Origin: Cyclobacteriaceae bacterium | GTDB taxonomy: Bacteria; Bacteroidota; Bacteroidia; Cytophagales; Cyclobacteriaceae | Assembly: GCA_027533395.1 (NCBI GenBank) | Contig: JAPZUF010000004.1 | Coordinates: 1-64,000, forward strand | Length of the DNA: 64,000 nucleotides | Direction of reading: 5' to 3' | In this document: positions 50,553 to 60,517 of the stretch, piece by piece | How the letters are laid out: the number at the start of each line of letters is the position of its first letter | How positions within the stretch are numbered: position 1 is the stretch's first letter | The notes under the pieces: model-generated | Databases searched by the model: none | Seen by the model: only the letters and a program-made list of their open reading frames with translations | What the model was told of the DNA's origin: nothing | Made by a program: the position numbers and the translations under genes

Positions 50553-52931
50553 TTATTGTTCTTTTAATGCTTTAACGGGATTGGCCATGGCGGCTACTAG
50601 TGAGTGATAACAAACTGTAGCAAGCGCAACCAAAGCGCCCAACACACCAACAACAATAAACACAGCCCAATTAAAGGGTATGTGATATGCAAACGAGCTT
50701 AACCAATTACTAAGTGCGTAATACGTAATAGGAATGGCCACAATAAGTCCTATAAAAACCAAAATCAAAAACTCTTTCGACATGCGCATAACCAAACTCA
50801 TTACACTGGCACCCAAAACTTTTCGCACCGCAGTTGCTTTTCTGGTTTGTTCTAATGTAAAAGAAGCTAGCCCAAATAAACCTAAACACGAAACTAAAAC
50901 AGCAAGCGATGAAAAAATGGTAAAGAGTTGTCCGAGTTTTTTCTCCTGATCAAACAGTTTATCAAACGATTCATCCAAAAACCGATATTCGAATTCGTAG
51001 TTGGGCACGAGTTCTTTCCATCTGTTGCCAATGGTTGTTACCATTTGTTGCATCTCACTTGTTTTTACTTTAATGGCCATAAATTCGCCTTCGTAAATGG
51101 GCTGTAAATACATAACAAGCGGATCTATTTTATCGTGGAGGTGTTTAAAATGAAAGTCTTCCATCACACCGATTACTTTGCCGGGGTCTTCTCCTCTTTC
51201 TCCAAAGTTGATTTCTTTGCCGATGGCTTCTTCTTTTTTCCAACCGAATAATTTTAAGGCCGTTTCATTAATCACAAATTCTTTGTAATGTCTTTTTGTA
51301 TCCGGATGAAAATATTCACCGAATTTCATTTTCATACCTAGTGCTTGTAAGGCATCTGCATCGGCAGAAAAATGATACATGTTTTGGGGTTGATTATTGG
51401 GTGCGCCTTCAAACCAAATGGTTGTTGTTCGCACCATATTGCCCGGTATTTCGCCCATGCACGTAACGGCTTCTACTCCACTTAAGCGTAACATTTCATC
51501 TTTGATGGATGACTCTCCAATACTATCGTTCGGTAAGTCGAGTACTAAAACTTGTTCACGATCAAAACCCATGTTTTTATTCAACATAAATTCTAGCTGC
51601 AAATAAATGGTGTAAGCACCGGCCATGATAATGAAAGCAATAGTGAATTGAAAAACCACTAAAGCTCTTCTTAATCTTTGCCCTTTAATGTTGGTAACGA
51701 ATGCTCCTTTTAAAACTACATTCGGATTAAAATCAGATAATACAAAAGCCGGATAGGTTCCTGCTAACAAACCAACTATAAAGGTTACAGAAATAAAACT
51801 GATGGCTACCCACGGATTTTCTATAGGATTTAAACTGATTTGCTTGCCGGTAAACTCATTGAAGTAAGGCAGAGAAAGCAAAAGAAACATGGCAGCCAAA
51901 ATTAACGCGAACAAACTAATTAAAACCGACTCGCTTAAAAATTGCATGACGAGTTGTTCTTTTCTACTACCTACTACTTTTCTAATCCCAACTTCGCGAG
52001 CACGTTTTAAAGATTGTGCCGTTGTAAGATTCATGAAGTTGATACAAGCAATGATGAGAATGAAAAAGGCAACAGCTGCCATAGTATAAACGGTGTTGAT
52101 GTTTCCATTCGCTTCTACTTCTAAACCGCGGTTTGAGTATAAATGTATATCTGTAAGTGGTTGAAGTTTAATTCTGTTGCGTGGTTGGTCGGGTGTTAGT
52201 TCCTGAAATTTATCCATGAACTCCGAAATGGTTACTTCAAATTTTTGATAATCAAAATTCGCAGGCAAAACCAAATAAGTGTAATGGTTGGTAAGGTATT
52301 GCCAACCTTGGGGAGAGCCGGGTTTCATGGGACCGAAATTGTCGGATGAAACCATGATATCCATGTGCACATGCGAGTTAGAGGGCAAAGGTTCAAACAC
52401 ACCCGTTATGGTATATACCGTGTTGTCATTTAATAATTTTAATGTTTTACCGATGGGGTCGGCATTGCCAAAATATGTTTTTGCTTTTTGTGGTGTTAAC
52501 ACTAACGAGTTTACTTCGGCTAAGGCTTTAGTGGGGTTGCCTTGTAAAAGTTTTATATCTAAAACATCGAACACAGACGAGTCGGCAAAGAAAACCCTCT
52601 CTTTTAATTTAATATCTGCGTCTTCGTTGTGTACAAAAATTTCTGTTGGCCGAATGCGGGTAAAGGTTTCTACCTCTGCGAAGTTATCTTTCAATAATTG
52701 TCCGATCGGAAATGCAGAAATTGCCCAGTTGTTGGCTTCTAAATCGATGGCCATTCGGTAGATGCGATCGGCACGTTTATTTTGCCTGTCGTATGTAAGT
52801 TCAAATTGTACATAAAGTGTTATCAGAATACACACTGCCATGCCCACTGCCAAACCCACAATGTTGATGGTGGCATGAAGCCTGTTTCGTTTGATGCTGC
52901 GCCAGGCAACTAAAAAATAACTTTTAAGCAT
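50553..52931 (-). CDS. FtsX/MacB-type ABC transporter permease
   Basis: 792 aa from ATG 52931 (MLKSYFLVAWRSIKRNRLHA). Bacteroidota-type permease: N-terminal span (INIVGLAVGMAVCILITLYV), large periplasmic MacB_PCD domain, three spans (AVAFFILIIACINFMNLTTA ...), RAREVGIRKVVGSRKEQLVM, another periplasmic part and the last three spans with LASFTLEQTRKATAVRKVLG. Two repeats of the FtsX motif (EVGIRKV, ATAVRKV) are clear. No ATPase gene is adjacent, so the partner is encoded elsewhere. Exports or acts mechanically on the envelope. Confidence 0.93.
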   Translation of the reverse strand: MLKSYFLVAWRSIKRNRLHATINIVGLAVGMAVCILITLYVQFELTYDRQNKRADRIYRMAIDLEANNWAISAFPIGQLLKDNFAEVETFTRIRPTEIFVHNEDADIKLKERVFFADSSVFDVLDIKLLQGNPTKALAEVNSLVLTPQKAKTYFGNADPIGKTLKLLNDNTVYTITGVFEPLPSNSHVHMDIMVSSDNFGPMKPGSPQGWQYLTNHYTYLVLPANFDYQKFEVTISEFMDKFQELTPDQPRNRIKLQPLTDIHLYSNRGLEVEANGNINTVYTMAAVAFFILIIACINFMNLTTAQSLKRAREVGIRKVVGSRKEQLVMQFLSESVLISLFALILAAMFLLLSLPYFNEFTGKQISLNPIENPWVAISFISVTFIVGLLAGTYPAFVLSDFNPNVVLKGAFVTNIKGQRLRRALVVFQFTIAFIIMAGAYTIYLQLEFMLNKNMGFDREQVLVLDLPNDSIGESSIKDEMLRLSGVEAVTCMGEIPGNMVRTTTIWFEGAPNNQPQNMYHFSADADALQALGMKMKFGEYFHPDTKRHYKEFVINETALKLFGWKKEEAIGKEINFGERGEDPGKVIGVMEDFHFKHLHDKIDPLVMYLQPIYEGEFMAIKVKTSEMQQMVTTIGNRWKELVPNYEFEYRFLDESFDKLFDQEKKLGQLFTIFSSLAVLVSCLGLFGLASFTLEQTRKATAVRKVLGASVMSLVMRMSKEFLILVFIGLIVAIPITYYALSNWLSSFAYHIPFNWAVFIVVGVLGALVALATVCYHSLVAAMANPVKALKEQ

Positions 52932-53079
52932 AAGCAAGGTTTTTATAAACGATAAGAAAGTTCAAACAAGATGCCAATAAAAAACCAAGTTTCTGATGTA
53001 ATTTTAAAGCTCGCATTTTTATGTTTGTCTGTATGCGAACAAAGTTGTCCGATATTGGGCTAAGTGTTAAACTGATAAA

Positions 53080-56000
53080 GTGAAAAGAACAATGAAAAAA
53101 TGGTGGAAACGTGTGGCTGTGTTGGCCATAAGCCTTTTGATTTTATTACCAACGGTACTCTATATTGTAGTACAACAACATCAGCAAGAATTAGTGCAAT
53201 GGGCGGTAGGGGAGGCCAACAAAAACTTTAAAGGAAAACTATCGGTTGGTGGAAGTTCAATTAATTTGTTTCACGATTTTCCGTATGTAGATATCGATTT
53301 AAAAAATGTTTCTTTTACTGACACCGCCAATGTTGTATTATATAAAGCAGAAGATGTGTTTGTTGGTTTCCGTTGGATTGATGTTTTTAAAGGCAATTTT
53401 GATGTGCGTTTAATCGATGTGGCTCATGCAGAAGTAAACATTGTGCAATACGAAAATGGCGCTATCAATATCTTGTTAGCCAAGAAGACACAAAATGATT
53501 CCTCTTCTTCCAGCGATACTTCTTCTATCAATATTCATCTTAAAAAATTGTTGTTAGAAGATGTTACTATTAAATATTTACAAACAGCCGACTCGCTTTT
53601 GGCCGGAACCAGAATCGATAAACTTGAAGCAAGCATCCTTGCAGACTCACAGCAAGTATCAGTTTCATTAAATACGCTGGCTGAAATCAATGTGTTGTTT
53701 AAAAAAGACACTTCCTTTTTTCATGATAAGAAATTAAAACTTAACTCAAACATTGATTTTTCAGTTGCTGAAAAAACTATTCGGTTAACGGATACACACC
53801 TAATGTTAGACAAAGCTGCCTTTGGTATAGGAGGAGAAATTGCCTTGCGTGATACCACTTTTCTAGATTTAAAAATTGTAGGAGAGAAACCTGATTTTAG
53901 TATGGTAACGGCTTTTGTTTCTCCTGAATTTGTTGATGCTTTTAATCGCTATAACAATTCTGGAAATGTCTTTTTCGAAGGAAACATTAAAGGACCGATA
54001 GTCGAAAACCAAATGCCCGGCTTAACTTTTCGCTTTGGTTGCGAAAATGGTTTCTTCCAAAATACTCTCAACAATAAAAAGATTGAAGACTTACAATTCT
54101 CCGGTAGTTTTACAAACGAACCCAATCGCACATTAGAAAGTTCTGTTTTCGCGTTGCGCAATTTTTCTCTAAAACCAGAGAAAGGAAGATTCAGTGGATC
54201 GTTAACCATAAAAAATTTTAATGACCCACAGATTGCTGCTTTCTTAGACGCAGATTTGGATCTGTCCTTTGTGCGCGAATTTTTAGGGTTAAATCAAATT
54301 GAAAATTTAGGTGGACAGGTGGTAGTGAAAATGAATTTCAATGAATTGCTTGATTTCAATCAACCCGAAAATGCTTTATTGAAATTAAAAGAAGGAATAG
54401 AAAGTGAATTGATTGTGCGCAATTTGCATTTTTCTATTCCTAACTATCCTCATCCGGTAGAAAAATTAACTATTCATGCTGATATGAAAAATGGAAAAGT
54501 GGTGATAGATACTTTTCTTTTAAAAATAGCCGATTCTGATTTTTCTTTTCAGGCAGCTATCAGTAATCTTCCAGCTATTTTTCATAAGGAAAACGTGCCG
54601 GTCCAATTTACATTTTCTGGATTTTCAAATAAGATTAATTTATCGCGCTTATCGAAAGTAGATACCGTTGCTTTGGTTGATGATATTATCAACGATTTTA
54701 AAATCAAATTAAAGTTTGAAAGTTCTGTTGCTCAATTAAAAGAATCGCCTTTGCCTCATGGCGAATTTTACATCGAAGATTTGTTTGCAAAAATTAATGG
54801 ATACCCACATACTTTGCACGATTTACATGCCGATATCATTATTACTGATACAACGTTTCGCGTAAAAGATTTTAGTGGTGAAATCGACCAATCCGATTTT
54901 CATTTTAATGGTTTACTTACCCGTTACGATTTGTGGTTTGATGATGTAAAGAAAGGCGATACGCGTTTTGAATTTGATTTAACGTCTGAACAATTACGAC
55001 TTGATAATTTACTTACGTACAAAGGTGAAAATTATTTGCCCGAAGATTACCGACACGAGGTAGCCAAAGCATTAAAAGTACACGGACTGGTTGATTTGTA
55101 TTTTAACAAAAGCTTTCGCTCTGCCGACTTGCGCTTGGATAAAGTAGAAGCCAAACTCAATGTTCATCCTTTAAAAATTGAAAACGTGAGAGGAAGAATT
55201 CATTATGAAGATGAACATTTTTCTATACAAAAACTTAGCGCTAAAATGGGTGAAAGCGATTTCACTATTGATTTGAATTATTATACAGGTACAGATTCTT
55301 TGCTGCGCAAACGCGATAACCATTTCAACCTGAAGGCGAACCGCTTAAACTTAGATCAATTGTTAGCATACAATCCTGTAAAAGCAGAATCTAAAGACCA
55401 TGCAAAGGCTTTCAATATTTTCGAAATTCCATTTACAGATATGAATTTCGCTGCTTCAATTGCAAGCTTAAAACATCATCAAATTCAGATAGAAAATTTA
55501 CAAGCGAAAGCGCGCACTACTAAAAATCATTATTTGTTTATAGATACGTTGGCCATGCAAATTGCCGGAGGAACTTTTGCCTTAGATGGTTATTTAAACG
55601 GATCTGATCCGAAAAACATTTACTTCAAAAGCACCACGTATTTCAATCAATTAGATTTAGATCGTTTGTTTATTAAGTTCGATAATTTTGGTCAGGATTT
55701 TTTAATGAATAAAAATCTTCATGGCAGGTTATCGGGCACAGTAAAAAGTTTGTTTCATGTACACCCTGATTTAACACCTATTTTACCGGAAGGTGAAGCA
55801 CATTTAGAAGTCTCTATTACACAAGGAAGGTTAGTAAACTTTGCTCCTTTACAGGCGATGGCCGGTTATTTCAAAGACAAAAATTTGAACATGGTTCGTT
55901 TCGATACTTTAAAAAATACCTTAGACTTGAAAAAAGGAAAACTATACATTCCTGCTATGACGATTAACTCTTCCTTAGGGTATATAGAAATGGAAGGCAG

Positions 56001-56229
56001 CCAAGGTTTAGATTTAACAATGGATTATTTAATTCGTGTACCGTGGAGTTTGGTTTCGCAGGTGGGGGCGCAAACATTATTTGGTGGGAAGCGAAAAGAA
56101 GAAATTGATCCCGACCAGATTGATGCCATTCAATATCGTGATACCGATAAACGAACTCGCTTTTTAAATGTGCGTATTAGCGGAACACCCGAAAAATTTG
56201 ATTTTGCTTTAGGGAGGAAAAAACGTTAA
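53080..56229 (+). CDS. AsmA-family protein
   Basis: 1049 aa from GTG 53080; ATG 53092 (MKKWWKRVAVLAISLLILLP) is equally possible. One N-terminal membrane span, then a very long periplasmic beta-rich body of AsmA/DUF748 type: LSVGGSSINLFHDFPYVDID, DVRLIDVAHAEVNIVQYENG, repeated sheets, and the C-terminal AsmA_2-like part TVKSLFHVHPDLTPILPEGE with MVRFDTLKNTLDLKKGKLYI. AsmA-like proteins are lipid-transfer bridges between inner and outer membranes. Divergent from the ABC permease with a 148-bp control region. Confidence 0.92.
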   Translation: MKRTMKKWWKRVAVLAISLLILLPTVLYIVVQQHQQELVQWAVGEANKNFKGKLSVGGSSINLFHDFPYVDIDLKNVSFTDTANVVLYKAEDVFVGFRWIDVFKGNFDVRLIDVAHAEVNIVQYENGAINILLAKKTQNDSSSSSDTSSINIHLKKLLLEDVTIKYLQTADSLLAGTRIDKLEASILADSQQVSVSLNTLAEINVLFKKDTSFFHDKKLKLNSNIDFSVAEKTIRLTDTHLMLDKAAFGIGGEIALRDTTFLDLKIVGEKPDFSMVTAFVSPEFVDAFNRYNNSGNVFFEGNIKGPIVENQMPGLTFRFGCENGFFQNTLNNKKIEDLQFSGSFTNEPNRTLESSVFALRNFSLKPEKGRFSGSLTIKNFNDPQIAAFLDADLDLSFVREFLGLNQIENLGGQVVVKMNFNELLDFNQPENALLKLKEGIESELIVRNLHFSIPNYPHPVEKLTIHADMKNGKVVIDTFLLKIADSDFSFQAAISNLPAIFHKENVPVQFTFSGFSNKINLSRLSKVDTVALVDDIINDFKIKLKFESSVAQLKESPLPHGEFYIEDLFAKINGYPHTLHDLHADIIITDTTFRVKDFSGEIDQSDFHFNGLLTRYDLWFDDVKKGDTRFEFDLTSEQLRLDNLLTYKGENYLPEDYRHEVAKALKVHGLVDLYFNKSFRSADLRLDKVEAKLNVHPLKIENVRGRIHYEDEHFSIQKLSAKMGESDFTIDLNYYTGTDSLLRKRDNHFNLKANRLNLDQLLAYNPVKAESKDHAKAFNIFEIPFTDMNFAASIASLKHHQIQIENLQAKARTTKNHYLFIDTLAMQIAGGTFALDGYLNGSDPKNIYFKSTTYFNQLDLDRLFIKFDNFGQDFLMNKNLHGRLSGTVKSLFHVHPDLTPILPEGEAHLEVSITQGRLVNFAPLQAMAGYFKDKNLNMVRFDTLKNTLDLKKGKLYIPAMTINSSLGYIEMEGSQGLDLTMDYLIRVPWSLVSQVGAQTLFGGKRKEEIDPDQIDAIQYRDTDKRTRFLNVRISGTPEKFDFALGRKKR

Positions 56230-56570
56230 TGGAATTTACATAAGTTCGTTTTTCAATTTCTTGATAATGATTAACACCTGTGGATTGAATTTGTATTACT
56301 CTATCTATTTTCCATCCACCTGCTTGCCCTATTGTAAATGTTACTCCTGCTTTTCATACAGAAAAAGTAATGATCGCTGAATTTTTATCTTGTTTGATTT
56401 TGATTGATTTTCATTCGTAAAAAATCTGAAGATTAATTAACTCACTTTGCTACTGAATATTTGATTGATGTTCTATACTTAAGGATACGTTCGTTTCACA
56501 TCAAAGTTCAAGAAATGTTGTGCTAGTCTTGTTTAAATCTTGTAAAAAAAATTCATTCTATTTTTGATTC
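56230..56570. other. Non-coding spacer
   Basis: 341 bp, very AT-rich. A short minus-strand frame (KAGVTFTIGQAGGWKIDRVI) reads protein-like but has no start and no continuation, so it may be a decayed gene. Nothing else was recognised. Confidence 0.4.
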
Positions 56571-57149
56571 ATGCTTTTGCCTGAAGAAAAAATAGTAAAA
56601 AGGTTTATCGATTTAATGGTCGATTTTCGGATTCATGATTTTCAAAAGAATCTCTTACATCTTGGTTTAGTGTTAGTGCTATTACCTGGTGTTGTTTTTG
56701 TATTTGATTTATTTTCCTTTCCCGAGCACAGTTTATTTATTTACTATGTTTTAGTGCTTTTGTTGTTATCTATTCTATCAGGAAGAATAATGATTAAAAA
56801 AAGGAAGTTGCGCAAAATGCTTTCTCTGTTTGTTAAAGAAGGAGAATATAAAAATTATGTTTTCTTATTTCCTGTTGAAGGTTTGCAGGTTTATCCTTTT
56901 ACTAAATGCTTCACCATTCTTCATTTTATGGATCTTGCTCAGCATGATAAAAGCATTCGTTTATCTACCAGAAATAAATTTTTTATTAAGTTTTGCAAAA
57001 AAGTAAAAGGAAAACCTATTTTCGTTTTAACACATGAAAGTTATCCTCACTATGTATTGCCAGTCCAATACATTTCTTACTTCGTTAAACAGATAGAAGA
57101 CAGCAAAGCTAATTCTTCCCTACTAAAAAAATTTTTATCTTTTACTTGA
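56571..57149 (+). CDS. Membrane protein, unknown
   Basis: 192 aa. Two membrane spans (~27-47, LLHLGLVLVLLPGVVFVFDL, and ~53-68, FIYYVLVLLLLSIL) are followed by a basic cytoplasmic part with KFFIKFCKKVKGKPIFVLTH and a hydrophobic end (HYVLPVQYISYFVKQIE). No family recognised. The last 15 bp overlap the convergent gene at 57135-57485. Confidence 0.6.
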   Translation: MLLPEEKIVKRFIDLMVDFRIHDFQKNLLHLGLVLVLLPGVVFVFDLFSFPEHSLFIYYVLVLLLLSILSGRIMIKKRKLRKMLSLFVKEGEYKNYVFLFPVEGLQVYPFTKCFTILHFMDLAQHDKSIRLSTRNKFFIKFCKKVKGKPIFVLTHESYPHYVLPVQYISYFVKQIEDSKANSSLLKKFLSFT

Positions 57150-57485
57150 GCCTATCCTGCCAAGAAATTTAAAAGCATCAACCATTAAAATGGTTCCCGT
57201 TACTCCGGTTACGCCTCCGGCTATCAGCAAGGCTTTGCCTAACTCATCATTTTTTCTGCCAAGCATTAAGCCTCCGGCTATTGTTACTGAATAACCTATG
57301 GTAGCAACCGCAATGCCACGTTTAAATCTTTTTTCAGATTGGCTAACGTTTAGCTGTATGTTATCAACATCTGTTCTTAACTCTAAAACTTTTGCTTTTA
57401 ATTCTTCATATTCGGGAAGGTTATTTTGCTGAGCTTTACTTTGAAAAGCTGCCAATATCAAAATAAGGATGATAACGAGTCGCAT
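57135..57485 (-). CDS. Small exported membrane protein
   Basis: 116 aa, signal peptide MRLVIILILILAAFQSKA. A coiled-coil segment (LPEYEELKAKVLELRTDVDN) is followed by two hydrophobic Gly-rich spans (GIAVATIGYSVTIAGGLMLG, LLIAGGVTGVTGTILMVDAF) and a basic tail. No family assigned. Convergent overlap of 15 bp with the preceding gene; 49 bp after the LytTR regulator gene ends on the same strand side. Confidence 0.65.
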   Translation of the reverse strand: MRLVIILILILAAFQSKAQQNNLPEYEELKAKVLELRTDVDNIQLNVSQSEKRFKRGIAVATIGYSVTIAGGLMLGRKNDELGKALLIAGGVTGVTGTILMVDAFKFLGRIGSSKR

Positions 57486-57534
57486 AATTGATGTTTGTCG
57501 TTAAGTTAATAAAGAAGATTTTGCTTTCCTACCG

Positions 57535-58287
57535 TTATTGGTCTAACCATTGTTTAAAGGCAGTTGCTCGATCGCGGCTTACAACCAATGTTTGTACAAC
57601 AGGATTAGCTGTTTTAATTTCTAAATTGGCGTTGTTGCCTTTTACTTCCGTAATGGATTTAATATTGATGATGTGTTTCCTGTTTATTCTGAAAAATAAA
57701 TCGGGTGGTAATTGTTGTTCTAATTCTTCAAGTGTATAGTCTGCAATGTATTTTTTGTTTTCTTGAAAAGGAATGAGGTAAACTGTTTTACCATCAGCAT
57801 AAAAATTTGCGATTTTTTCTGTTTCTATAAAAACAAGTCGCTGCCCCATTTTAACCAAAAATCTTTGTTTATATTTTTTGTTAAAGCTTTCTAGCGTTTT
57901 CTTAAGTAAACCAATTTCATTGTTTGATTGGCTTTTGCCAAGCCTCCTGTATTTATCTAATGCTTGACTCAGTTTTTCTTTGTTAATCGGTTTTAATAAA
58001 TAATCGATGCTATGGTATTGAAAAGCTTGAATGGCATATTCATCATACGCTGTTGTAAAAATTACGGGAAGTTCTGTTTTGGTTTCTTCTAAAACTCTAA
58101 AACTTTTTCCATCTGCTAGTTGAATATCTAACAGTAGTAAATCAGGCATGGAATTTTGCATGGCATCAATCGTATCAGAAACAGAATCTGTAATTGCTAC
58201 TAACTTTGCTTCTGGCAAGCATTGTTGTACTAATTGCGATAACCTTTCGGCTGCCAAGGGCTCGTCTTCAGCGATTAGAATATTCAT
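57535..58287 (-). CDS. LytTR-family response regulator
   Basis: 250 aa. Receiver domain (1-120): IAEDEPLAAERLSQL, phospho-acceptor Asp in DLLLLDIQLADG, FTTAYDEYAIQAF, Lys in DYLLKPI. LytTR DNA-binding domain (~145-250): RFLVKMGQRLVFIETEKIAN, FYADGKTVYLI, LFFRINRKHIINIKSITEVK. Partner of the LytS-type kinase next door: the ATG overlaps the kinase's 3' end by 20 bp. Confidence 0.95.
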   Translation of the reverse strand: MNILIAEDEPLAAERLSQLVQQCLPEAKLVAITDSVSDTIDAMQNSMPDLLLLDIQLADGKSFRVLEETKTELPVIFTTAYDEYAIQAFQYHSIDYLLKPINKEKLSQALDKYRRLGKSQSNNEIGLLKKTLESFNKKYKQRFLVKMGQRLVFIETEKIANFYADGKTVYLIPFQENKKYIADYTLEELEQQLPPDLFFRINRKHIINIKSITEVKGNNANLEIKTANPVVQTLVVSRDRATAFKQWLDQ

Positions 58288-59311
58288 GTTTTTCTACAAT
58301 TAATAATGGTAAACCGACTTTAAATTTTTCACCCGTGTTCTCGATAATTACTTTTCTGTCTGTAAGAAAGGCATACCTGTTTTTTATGTTTTGCAAACCA
58401 ACTTGTGTTGAAGGTTCTTTGTCTTGTTTAGCTCTTATACTGTTTTGGATGTACAAGAAATTATCTCTGTCTTCAATTTCAATTGTTAAAATTTCTTTCT
58501 TAGAAACAACATTGTGTTTAATAACATTTTCTACTAATAGTTGTAGCGTTGCCGGAGCAACATAATTTTTTAACGCCTTGTCGGAAACTTGCTTACTTAC
58601 CTGCAAATTATTGCCGAAACGAATGCTTAACAAATAAAGGTAAGCGTCCATAAATGCCATCTCTTCCTGTAGTGTAACTAGCTTTTTATCATTGCTGGCC
58701 AATAAGTAGCGATAGACAAAAGATAGTTGTTCGATAAAGCGTGAAGAAGTGTCCGGATCTTTATAAACCAATGTGGACAATACATTAAAACTATTAAACA
58801 AAAAATGCGGATTGATTTGGTTTCTTAAAATCTGAAAGTTGGCTTCTGCTGTTTGTTGCTTGTATTGCTCGGCCTGCAATTGCGCTTCCTTCAATTGATT
58901 CATATAAAATACGATTGCATTAACACATTGCAAAAACAAATTAACCCTGAAACCAAATGCTAGTAAAAGTGTGAAGTGTTTTGGGTTTGTTTTTAAAGGC
59001 ATGTTTAAAATCAGATATAATAACTCTAAAGAAATCCATGAAACTGCTACAACGATGAAAATGCTTCCAAAGAATTGTAACACGAGCGGGTGAATCTTTT
59101 TACCCGATAATTTTGGTTTCTCTGGTATTCGATTAGCCAATAACCTGTTCAATTCCCAAACACCGATTACAACCGATGTAAGTACAAACAATAAAAAGTA
59201 ATCTGGTAAATTGAAATCAAAAAAACCGTTACCAACTGTAAACAAAATATTCAGAAATGAATAAATCGATAACAGTAGAATAAAGACAAGGCGATATTTG
59301 GTACTAAACAC
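58268..59311 (-). CDS. LytS-type sensor histidine kinase
   Basis: 347 aa. Four membrane spans in the N-terminal half (FILLLSIYSFLNILFTVG, YFLLFVLTSVVIGVWEL, FFGSIFIVVAVSWISLELLY, LLLAFGFRVNLFLQCVNAIV), a short coiled coil (LKEAQLQAEQYKQQTAEANF), the His-kinase box RNQINPHFLFNSFNVLSTLV, and the ATPase part LLVENVIKHNVVS with VGLQNIKNRYAFL. This is the 5TM/LytS-like histidine kinase class widespread in Bacteroidota. First gene of the two-component operon. Confidence 0.94.
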   Translation of the reverse strand: MFSTKYRLVFILLLSIYSFLNILFTVGNGFFDFNLPDYFLLFVLTSVVIGVWELNRLLANRIPEKPKLSGKKIHPLVLQFFGSIFIVVAVSWISLELLYLILNMPLKTNPKHFTLLLAFGFRVNLFLQCVNAIVFYMNQLKEAQLQAEQYKQQTAEANFQILRNQINPHFLFNSFNVLSTLVYKDPDTSSRFIEQLSFVYRYLLASNDKKLVTLQEEMAFMDAYLYLLSIRFGNNLQVSKQVSDKALKNYVAPATLQLLVENVIKHNVVSKKEILTIEIEDRDNFLYIQNSIRAKQDKEPSTQVGLQNIKNRYAFLTDRKVIIENTGEKFKVGLPLLIVEKHEYSNR

Positions 59312-59340
59312 GTTATATTTTTTTTGAAGATAAATAATTG

Positions 59341-59373
59341 AAAGCCGGTCGGCAAATGTGCACGACCGGCTTT
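59341..59373 (-). terminator. Terminator of the fasciclin gene
   Basis: AAAGCCGGTCG, 11-base loop, CGACCGGCTTT; an 11-bp perfect stem between the fasciclin stop and the kinase start, on the strand of the fasciclin gene. Confidence 0.75.
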
Positions 59374-59407
59374 ACACCACCCAACCCCTCTTAACCCAAC
59401 ATTATTT

Positions 59408-60376
59408 TTAATCTGGTAATAAAACTCTGTCAATTACGTGAATAACACCGTTAGTTGCATTCACATTCAATAGAGCTGCTTGTAAGTTGGCAACATTGCT
59501 TCCGCCACTTGAGCCAGTAACCGTTAAGTTTGTTAAGTTGATGGTTACATCATCACCATTCAATGTTTCTAATCCACCGTTTGTTAAGTCAGACGAATAT
59601 TTTCTTCCAACTATTACATGGTGTTTTAATACTGCTTCAAGTGTTCCGATGGCTATATCATTGATACCATTTACGTCAAGTGCTGTATACAAAGCTTCGA
59701 ATGCATCATCTGTCGGAGCAAATACTGTGTATTCACCTGGGTTTGATACGGCAGCTAATAAGTCGAGTGTTCTGCCTTGTGTTCTACCTAATGCAGCTAC
59801 TAATTGCGTGAATTCACCAGGATTAAACCCTAAAGCTATTTCTGCAATTGTTTCTGATGGAGGCATGATTACTTTGTCAACAACATGAACGACACCGTTA
59901 GAAGCATCAACATTTGGAGTAGTTACAGTTATTGTTCCATTAATTTTAACAGAGGAACCAACTGATACATACAGTTTTTGGCCTTCAACTGTTGTGTAGC
60001 CTTGACTAGCTAAATCTGCTGCTTTTAATTCAGCTGTAGCAATTACGTGGTATTCTAATACTTCTCTCAACACTTCATTTGGAATGTCGCTTAAATCATC
60101 TGCCTCTAACTCTTCTAATAAATCTGCAAACGCAGCATTCGTGGGAGCAAACACAGTAAAGTTTCCGTTGCCACTTAATGTGGTTACTAAATCAGGAAAC
60201 TCACTTAATGCTGTTACCAAGGTAGAAAGGTTTGTGTTGCTTTGTGCTAATTGCACAATGTTGCTTTGAGTTGCTTCGTCATCATCATCGCAGGCGATTG
60301 AAAGAGACATCAACAAAGTGATAGCCAATAAAACTTTTATTTTACGGCTGATGTGGGAAATCAGGTTTGTCATCAT
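59408..60376 (-). CDS. Surface lipoprotein with two fasciclin (FAS1) domains
   Basis: 322 aa. Lipoprotein signal with lipobox SLSIAC (Cys at ~29) followed directly by DDDDE, the acidic run that acts as a surface lipoprotein export signal in Bacteroidota, so the protein is probably outside the cell. Two FAS1 domains: first ~45-175 (FTVFAPTNAAFADLLEELEA, VLEYHVIATAELKAADLAS, GVVHVVDKVIMPPSE), second ~185-322 (YTVFAPTDDAFEALYTALDV, LKHHVIVGRKYSSDLTNGG, GVIHVIDRVLLPD). FAS1 domains mediate adhesion. Monocistronic. Confidence 0.94.
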   Translation of the reverse strand: MMTNLISHISRKIKVLLAITLLMSLSIACDDDDEATQSNIVQLAQSNTNLSTLVTALSEFPDLVTTLSGNGNFTVFAPTNAAFADLLEELEADDLSDIPNEVLREVLEYHVIATAELKAADLASQGYTTVEGQKLYVSVGSSVKINGTITVTTPNVDASNGVVHVVDKVIMPPSETIAEIALGFNPGEFTQLVAALGRTQGRTLDLLAAVSNPGEYTVFAPTDDAFEALYTALDVNGINDIAIGTLEAVLKHHVIVGRKYSSDLTNGGLETLNGDDVTINLTNLTVTGSSGGSNVANLQAALLNVNATNGVIHVIDRVLLPD

Positions 60377-60517
60377 ACTTTTTAGTTTTGTTTGATGTAT
60401 AAACCTTTGGTTTTCGCAAATATTTTTGAGTTTGGATTGAAGGGTTTAAAAATTGAGATTGAAAGGTAGATTAAGCAGAGTGAAGGCCCATTCTATTGTA
60501 AACCTTATTTTAATCTT

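Noticed and set aside
56230-56420. A decayed gene on the minus strand after the AsmA gene
   Set aside because: The protein-like stretch is ~40 codons, with a stop just before it and no start or recognisable family.
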